Both the position numbers and the translations under genes were made by a program. Source: an uncultured Corynebacterium sp. (GTDB taxonomy: Bacteria; Actinomycetota; Actinomycetes; Mycobacteriales; Mycobacteriaceae). Taken from it: a DNA stretch of 10,808 nt. The stretch spans positions 1 through 10,808 of the forward strand of contig NZ_CAMIHZ010000047.1 in assembly GCF_946222305.1 (NCBI RefSeq), in the 5' to 3' direction. The notes beneath the pieces were generated by a model. It searched no databases. It was not told the DNA's origin and saw nothing but the letters and a program-made list of their open reading frames with translations. Positions 6,768 to 10,808 of the stretch are shown here, one piece after another (the first letter of the stretch is position 1; the number at the start of each line of letters is the position of its first letter).

Positions 6768-6929
6768 CCCCCTAACACTGCAACGGGCAACGCATCGGGA
6801 CCAGACTGACGGCACCGCAGGCAGCGGGCCGAAAAGCCACCGACGCCCCTCCCAACGAGCTCTAAAACGCGCGTAACACCAGCCACATTAGTTACGTATC
6901 TGGGTATTTTTGACGTAGGATGACTACCC
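6768..6929 (+). promoter_or_regulatory. aftA-emb intergenic region, probable emb promoter and ribosome binding site
   Basis: The 162-base gap is long for an operon and shows no clear terminator, so emb may have its own promoter as well as readthrough. TATTTT (6905-6910) is a possible -10, without a good -35. GTAGGA (6915-6920) lies 9 bases before GTG 6930 and fixes that start; the in-frame TGA at 6921-6923 rules out anything earlier. CGTAAC (6872-6877) and GTTACG (6891-6896) form an inverted repeat, and TTAGTTAC (6888-6895) also occurs in the GntR operator. Confidence 0.4.
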
Positions 6930-9900
6930 GTGTCACACGTCCAACAGCAACGGCAAGCGAAGTCCACAGTCCGGCAGCGATCGCGACTAAAACTAGTGTC
7001 GATCGTCTCTGGTCTCGTTGGACTTTTGATGTTCCTCTCCTTACCCTTCCTGCCCGTCAAGCAGGATTCGGCGGAGTTCAACTGGCCACAGGGAGGTGAC
7101 TTAAGTTCCGTCACCGCCCCGCTGATTTCCTACGTCCCACAAGACTTGGATATCACTCTGCCCCTGCAGGAAGCCCAAAACCTGAACAAGGGTGAAACCA
7201 CGGTGTTGTCCACCGTGCCGGATGACTCCACCGAACCCACCTTGCGCGGCATGTTCGTCCGCTCCACCGACGACGGAATCGACGTTGTGCTACGCAACGT
7301 CGTGCCACTGTCGTTGAGCAAGGCGGAGCTCAAGGATCTACCCAAGGATGCGAAGCTGCGCATCACCTCGAATGCAGAGGTCACGCGCGTATGGGTACCC
7401 GATGCCACCCGCAAGGACGGCACTCCCCTCGATGCCTCCATCGCGGATGACATCCGCCCGATGGTGACCGGCATCTACTCGGAGATCACCAACACTCTCG
7501 AGTCCACCAAGAAGGCTACGGACGCGGGCCTGCACGCACACGTGAGCGTGGATTCCCGTTTCAGCTCCTCGCCCACCTTCCTGAAGTCCGCAGCAATGTG
7601 GTTGGGAGTCATCCTGACCATCGTCTCCCTCTGGGCTTTGCACCAGATGGATAAACTCGACGGCCGTGGCCAAGCCCGCCGTCGTGGTCGCATGCTCCCG
7701 GTCGGCTGGTGGCGCCCACGCCTGTTGGACGGCGTGGTCGGCGGTGCGTTGCTGCTGTGGTACTTCGTCGGCGCGAACACCGCCGACGACGGCTACATCC
7801 TCACCATGGCGCGAATCAGTGAGCACGCGGGTTACATGGCGAATTACTACCGCTGGTTCGGCGTGCCGGAATCGCCCTTCGGTTCCCCGTTCTACGACCT
7901 GATCACCCTGATGACCCACGTGTCCTCGTCGTCGACGTGGGTCCGCCTCCCCTCACTGCTGGCCGGCTTGGTCACGTGGCTGGTCCTCTCGCGCGAGGTC
8001 CTTCCGCGCCTCGGTGTGAAGGTGAACTCCCGCGCCGTCGCACACTGGACGATGGCAGCTGTCTTCCTGCTGTTCTGGATGACCTACAACAACGGCACCC
8101 GCCCGGAGCCGATCATCGCGATGCTGTCGCTGTTGACGTGGGTTTCCCTCGAGCGTGCCATCGCCACCCACCGACTGCTGCCCGCTGCCGTGGGTACGCT
8201 ATTTGCCACTCTGGCGCTCTCCGCAGGCCCCACAGGCCTCATGGCCGTGGCAGCCCTGTTGGCTTCCATCGGTTCGCTGATCGGTATTCTGATCCGCCGC
8301 TTGCCTCTGCTGGATGCTCCTAAGGGCTCGCCCCGCGGACGCACTCTGGTGGCGGTTCTCGCGCAACTGGCTCCCTTCTTGCCCGCTGGTACCGCCGTCC
8401 TGGTGGCAGTGTTCGCGGACCAGACGTTGGCGTCGGTTATGGAAGCAATCCGCGTACGCAGCGCAATCGGCCCTGCGGTGCCGTGGTACGAGGAATACCT
8501 GCGCTACACCGCGTTGCTCGAGCAGACCGTGGACGGTAGTTTCCCACGCCGCTTCAGCATCCTGATGATGTTCTTCGCATTCGGTGTGGTTATTGCCTCC
8601 ATGCTGCGCAACCGTCGCGTGCCGGGTGCCGCCAAGGGACCGAGCACCCGCTTGGTCATGGTGATGCTCGGCACCATGTTCTTCATGACGTTCACGCCCA
8701 CCAAGTGGACCCACCATTTCGGCGTGTACGCCGGCATCGGCGCAGCGGTAGCTGCCCTGGCTGCGGTAGCGGCTTCGCACATCGCGTTGAAGTCGCTGCG
8801 CAACCGCATCCTGTTCATCGGTGCCACGCTGATGCTGTTTGCCTTCACGCTCTCCGGCTCCAACGGCTGGTGGTACATCTCCTCCTACGGCGTGCCGTGG
8901 TGGGACAAGTCCATTCAGATCGCCGGTATCGAGATGTCGAGTGTGATGCTGGCCGTCGCACTGTTGGTTCTGGTCACCGGTGTGATTATTGGTTTCTTGT
9001 CCGACGCCAAGCATGCCCGCGCCACCTCCTCCGCCGAAGTGGCAGATATCGACCGGAAGGAATCCCGCCAGTCCCGTCGCTTGGACGATTTGACTGCCGC
9101 TCCTATCGGTGTGCTGAGCGCGGTCGTGGTGGCTTTCATCCTCGCTTCGCTGACCAAGGGCATGCTGTCCCAGTGGCCGGCCTACAGCGTGGGCCAGGGC
9201 AATATCAAGACCTTGGCGGGCAAGTCCTGCCAGCTGGCCGATGCGGTGCGTGTGGAGAAGAACACCAATGATTCCTTCTTGGAGGTCGCGGATGGCTCCC
9301 CACTGAAGGATTCCCTAAAGAGCGAGGACTCCCGCGGTTTCGACCCGAACAATGTGCCCACGCGCATTAATCCGGGCGAGAACAACACCAGCGGGACGAC
9401 CCCGCAGACCAGCGTGGTCAATCAGAACCAGTTCAAGAGCGGTAACTCGACTACGGACGGGGCGGCGTCGAATAAGAAAAACGACGGCACCGATAAAACC
9501 GGCGACCAAGGCGACACGACCGACGGCGGCAATGCCGACAATAAGACCGCGGCGGATACGGCCAACGCGGCGCAGGATCAATCCGTGGAGTCGGGTACGA
9601 CCGGTGGCCTGACCGAAACCAAGGGTGTGAACGGTTCGTTCGCGAAGCTGCCATTCGGATTGGATGGCAAGAAAGTACCGGTGCTGGGGTCGTTTACTGA
9701 GGGGCTGCAACTGCCTGCGTACACCACCACGAAGTGGTTTAAGGTGCCGGAGCTGACGGACACCAAGCCACTGATCGTGTTCTCCGCGGCTGGCGAGGTG
9801 GCGCACTACGACATGAATGGTGTGTTCCAATACGGCCAGGAGCTGAAGGTGGAGTTCGGTAAATCCAACGGCAAGGGTGACTTTGACCTGATGGGTGAAT

Positions 9901-10478
9901 ACCAGCCGCTGGATATCGGTACCGCTCCGGAGTGGCGCAACATGCGTATTCCGAAGGAAGCTGTGCCAGAGGGTGCGGATGTGATCCGTATTCGTGCCGT
10001 GGATATGAACCTCACGCCGGATCAGTGGTTGGCGATTACGCCGCCGCGTGCTCCGGAGCTGATGTCCATGAACGAGGCTATCGGTAGCGAGCAGCCCGGC
10101 TTGCTGGACTGGTCCGTGGCGCTGCAGTTCCCGTGCCAGCGTTCCTACGATCACAATGCGGGTGTGGCTGAGGTGCCGACCTTCCGCGTATCCCCTGACC
10201 ACGGTGGCCGCCGTGCACACACGCCGGTGATGGATTACGCCGGTGGTGGCGCAGTCGGCTTAGTTCAGATGACCACAGAGGCCGAAGAGATGCCGACCTA
10301 CCTGCAAGACGATTGGCAGCGTGACTGGGGCGTGCTGGATAAGCTGACGACCTACAAGGATGGCGCTGGTGAGGAGCCGAAGCAGGTTGTGCTGGAGAAG
10401 CACTCCGAGACGCGTTCCGGAACCTGGACGCCAGGCCCGATGAAGTTCGAGGCGAAGAAGTCCAAAAAGAAGCGTTAG
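6930..10478 (+). CDS. emb: Arabinosyltransferase Emb (EmbC/EmbA/EmbB family)
   Basis: Emb (CAZy GT53, GT-C fold) extends the arabinan of arabinogalactan on the outer membrane face using decaprenyl-phosphoryl-arabinose, after AftA has primed galactan; it belongs to the ethambutol target family. The 1182-residue protein has a first helix (21-42), an outer N-terminal domain (43-215), a bundle of about 14 further helices (217-745) and an outer carbohydrate-binding C-terminal part (746-1182). The GT-C signature GANTADDGYILTMAR (281-295) supplies Asp286/Asp287, followed by HAGYMANYYRWFGVPESPFG. FTPTKWTHHFGVYAG (588-602) is the conserved proline-motif region. The C-terminal domain is split by a Thr/Asn/Asp/Gly-rich loop (about 800-900) before LPFGLDGKKVPVLGSF, and the protein ends in a basic tail KKSKKKR. 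The start is GTG with GTAGGA upstream. A single emb is the corynebacterial pattern. Confidence 0.95.
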   Translation: MSHVQQQRQAKSTVRQRSRLKLVSIVSGLVGLLMFLSLPFLPVKQDSAEFNWPQGGDLSSVTAPLISYVPQDLDITLPLQEAQNLNKGETTVLSTVPDDSTEPTLRGMFVRSTDDGIDVVLRNVVPLSLSKAELKDLPKDAKLRITSNAEVTRVWVPDATRKDGTPLDASIADDIRPMVTGIYSEITNTLESTKKATDAGLHAHVSVDSRFSSSPTFLKSAAMWLGVILTIVSLWALHQMDKLDGRGQARRRGRMLPVGWWRPRLLDGVVGGALLLWYFVGANTADDGYILTMARISEHAGYMANYYRWFGVPESPFGSPFYDLITLMTHVSSSSTWVRLPSLLAGLVTWLVLSREVLPRLGVKVNSRAVAHWTMAAVFLLFWMTYNNGTRPEPIIAMLSLLTWVSLERAIATHRLLPAAVGTLFATLALSAGPTGLMAVAALLASIGSLIGILIRRLPLLDAPKGSPRGRTLVAVLAQLAPFLPAGTAVLVAVFADQTLASVMEAIRVRSAIGPAVPWYEEYLRYTALLEQTVDGSFPRRFSILMMFFAFGVVIASMLRNRRVPGAAKGPSTRLVMVMLGTMFFMTFTPTKWTHHFGVYAGIGAAVAALAAVAASHIALKSLRNRILFIGATLMLFAFTLSGSNGWWYISSYGVPWWDKSIQIAGIEMSSVMLAVALLVLVTGVIIGFLSDAKHARATSSAEVADIDRKESRQSRRLDDLTAAPIGVLSAVVVAFILASLTKGMLSQWPAYSVGQGNIKTLAGKSCQLADAVRVEKNTNDSFLEVADGSPLKDSLKSEDSRGFDPNNVPTRINPGENNTSGTTPQTSVVNQNQFKSGNSTTDGAASNKKNDGTDKTGDQGDTTDGGNADNKTAADTANAAQDQSVESGTTGGLTETKGVNGSFAKLPFGLDGKKVPVLGSFTEGLQLPAYTTTKWFKVPELTDTKPLIVFSAAGEVAHYDMNGVFQYGQELKVEFGKSNGKGDFDLMGEYQPLDIGTAPEWRNMRIPKEAVPEGADVIRIRAVDMNLTPDQWLAITPPRAPELMSMNEAIGSEQPGLLDWSVALQFPCQRSYDHNAGVAEVPTFRVSPDHGGRRAHTPVMDYAGGGAVGLVQMTTEAEEMPTYLQDDWQRDWGVLDKLTTYKDGAGEEPKQVVLEKHSETRSGTWTPGPMKFEAKKSKKKR

Positions 10479-10498
10479 GCGCGGAGGCTGACGCAGTT

Positions 10499-10549
10499 AG
10501 GCCCCCGCCGCCATCTTTACGAGAATGTGAGGATGGTGGCGGGGGCTTT
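10499..10549 (+). terminator. Strong hairpin terminator after emb
   Basis: GCCCCCGCCGCCATC (10501-10515) pairs with GATGGTGGCGGGGGC (10532-10546), a 15-bp stem with one G-U pair and a 16-base loop. It can be lengthened by two more pairs at 10499-10500 and 10547-10548. Only a short CTTTC follows, so the U-tract is weak although the stem is very stable. It begins about 20 bases after the emb stop codon. Confidence 0.8.
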
Positions 10550-10808
10550 CGCATGTGAGGCGGCAGATGGTTCGTGGATCATGAACCTTCTAACCTTGCG
10601 CTGTGAGTGCATGATCCTCGCGAGTGATCCTTAGTAGCGTGTTTCCGATGGGTGCCTGGGGCACATGCCACACAGGGTTGCCTCGAGGACGTAATTCTCT
10701 CCTCGCCCAGGACGCAATTCAGGCCTCCACCCCAAGAAACACTCCACGCACTATTCGGGTTAAACGACAGAAAGTGTGTCTGGATTCGGTGATTTGTAGT
10801 GGTTGACC
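10550..10808. other. Non-coding right edge with small repeats
   Basis: No gene is supported in these 259 bases; the only open frame (10624-10806) lacks a ribosome binding site and any recognisable protein feature. Visible structure is an inverted repeat GGATCATG/CATGATCC (10576-10583, 10610-10617), the palindrome CTCGCGAG (10617-10624), and two imperfect direct copies of CCTCG followed by AGGACG(T/C)AATTC (10681-10697 and 10701-10720). The stretch may be the upstream region of a gene outside the window. Confidence 0.4.

Noticed and set aside
6533..7114. Minus-strand open frame of 193 residues across the aftA-emb gap
   Set aside because: It overlaps the ends of two firmly identified genes and shows no domain.
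8199..9014. Long minus-strand frames inside emb, including the ones at 8199-9014 and 9315-10220
   Set aside because: They are His/Arg/Gln-rich shadows of GC-rich coding DNA, opposite conserved Emb blocks.
10624..10806. 60-residue plus-strand frame at the right edge
   Set aside because: There is no ribosome binding site and no recognisable sequence, and it overlaps small repeats; chance openness is the simplest reading.
10803..10808. TTGACC as a -35 box at the last bases
   Set aside because: It resembles the consensus, but the matching -10 would lie outside the window, so it cannot be supported.

Overview
This window most likely comes from a Corynebacterium or a close arabinogalactan- and mycolate-bearing relative. 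The right half carries aftA directly followed by a single emb gene, the core of cell-wall arabinan synthesis. No second emb paralogue follows within the 330 bases left after emb, whereas mycobacteria carry embC-embA-embB in a row. The DNA is moderately GC-rich and no insertion sequence, tRNA, rRNA or CRISPR array is visible. The species cannot be named from the sequence alone.

Left half, minus strand (about 80-2958): a tightly packed three-gene operon. It encodes a short YtrA-type GntR repressor (start re-assigned to GTG at 2958), an ABC transporter ATPase overlapping it by 4 bases (ATGA), and a membrane permease of about 10 helices that overlaps the ATPase gene. Two hairpins follow the permease; the second is a textbook intrinsic terminator. 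Beyond it, bases 1-60 are almost pure A and C. Between gntR and the next gene (2959-3121) lies a divergent control region with a long inverted repeat at 3030-3053, the probable GntR operator.

Middle (3122-4588, plus): a NYN-domain (PIN-like RNase fold) protein with a low-complexity linker of about 200 residues and a conserved-looking C-terminal domain that I cannot assign.

Right half (4671-10478, plus): AftA (GT-C enzyme that primes galactan with the first arabinofuranose) and Emb (GT-C arabinosyltransferase that extends the arabinan, the ethambutol target family). They are separated by 162 bases, and a strong hairpin terminator lies just after emb. The last 260 bases show no gene, only small repeats.

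Functionally, AftA and Emb act one after the other on the same polymer outside the membrane, using decaprenyl-phosphoryl-arabinose. The genes for making that donor (dprE1/dprE2), which precede aftA in Mycobacterium tuberculosis and, as I recall, in C. glutamicum, are not next to it here. The GntR/ABC/permease trio resembles antibiotic- or envelope-stress-inducible modules; a link to the adjacent wall genes is only a hypothesis.
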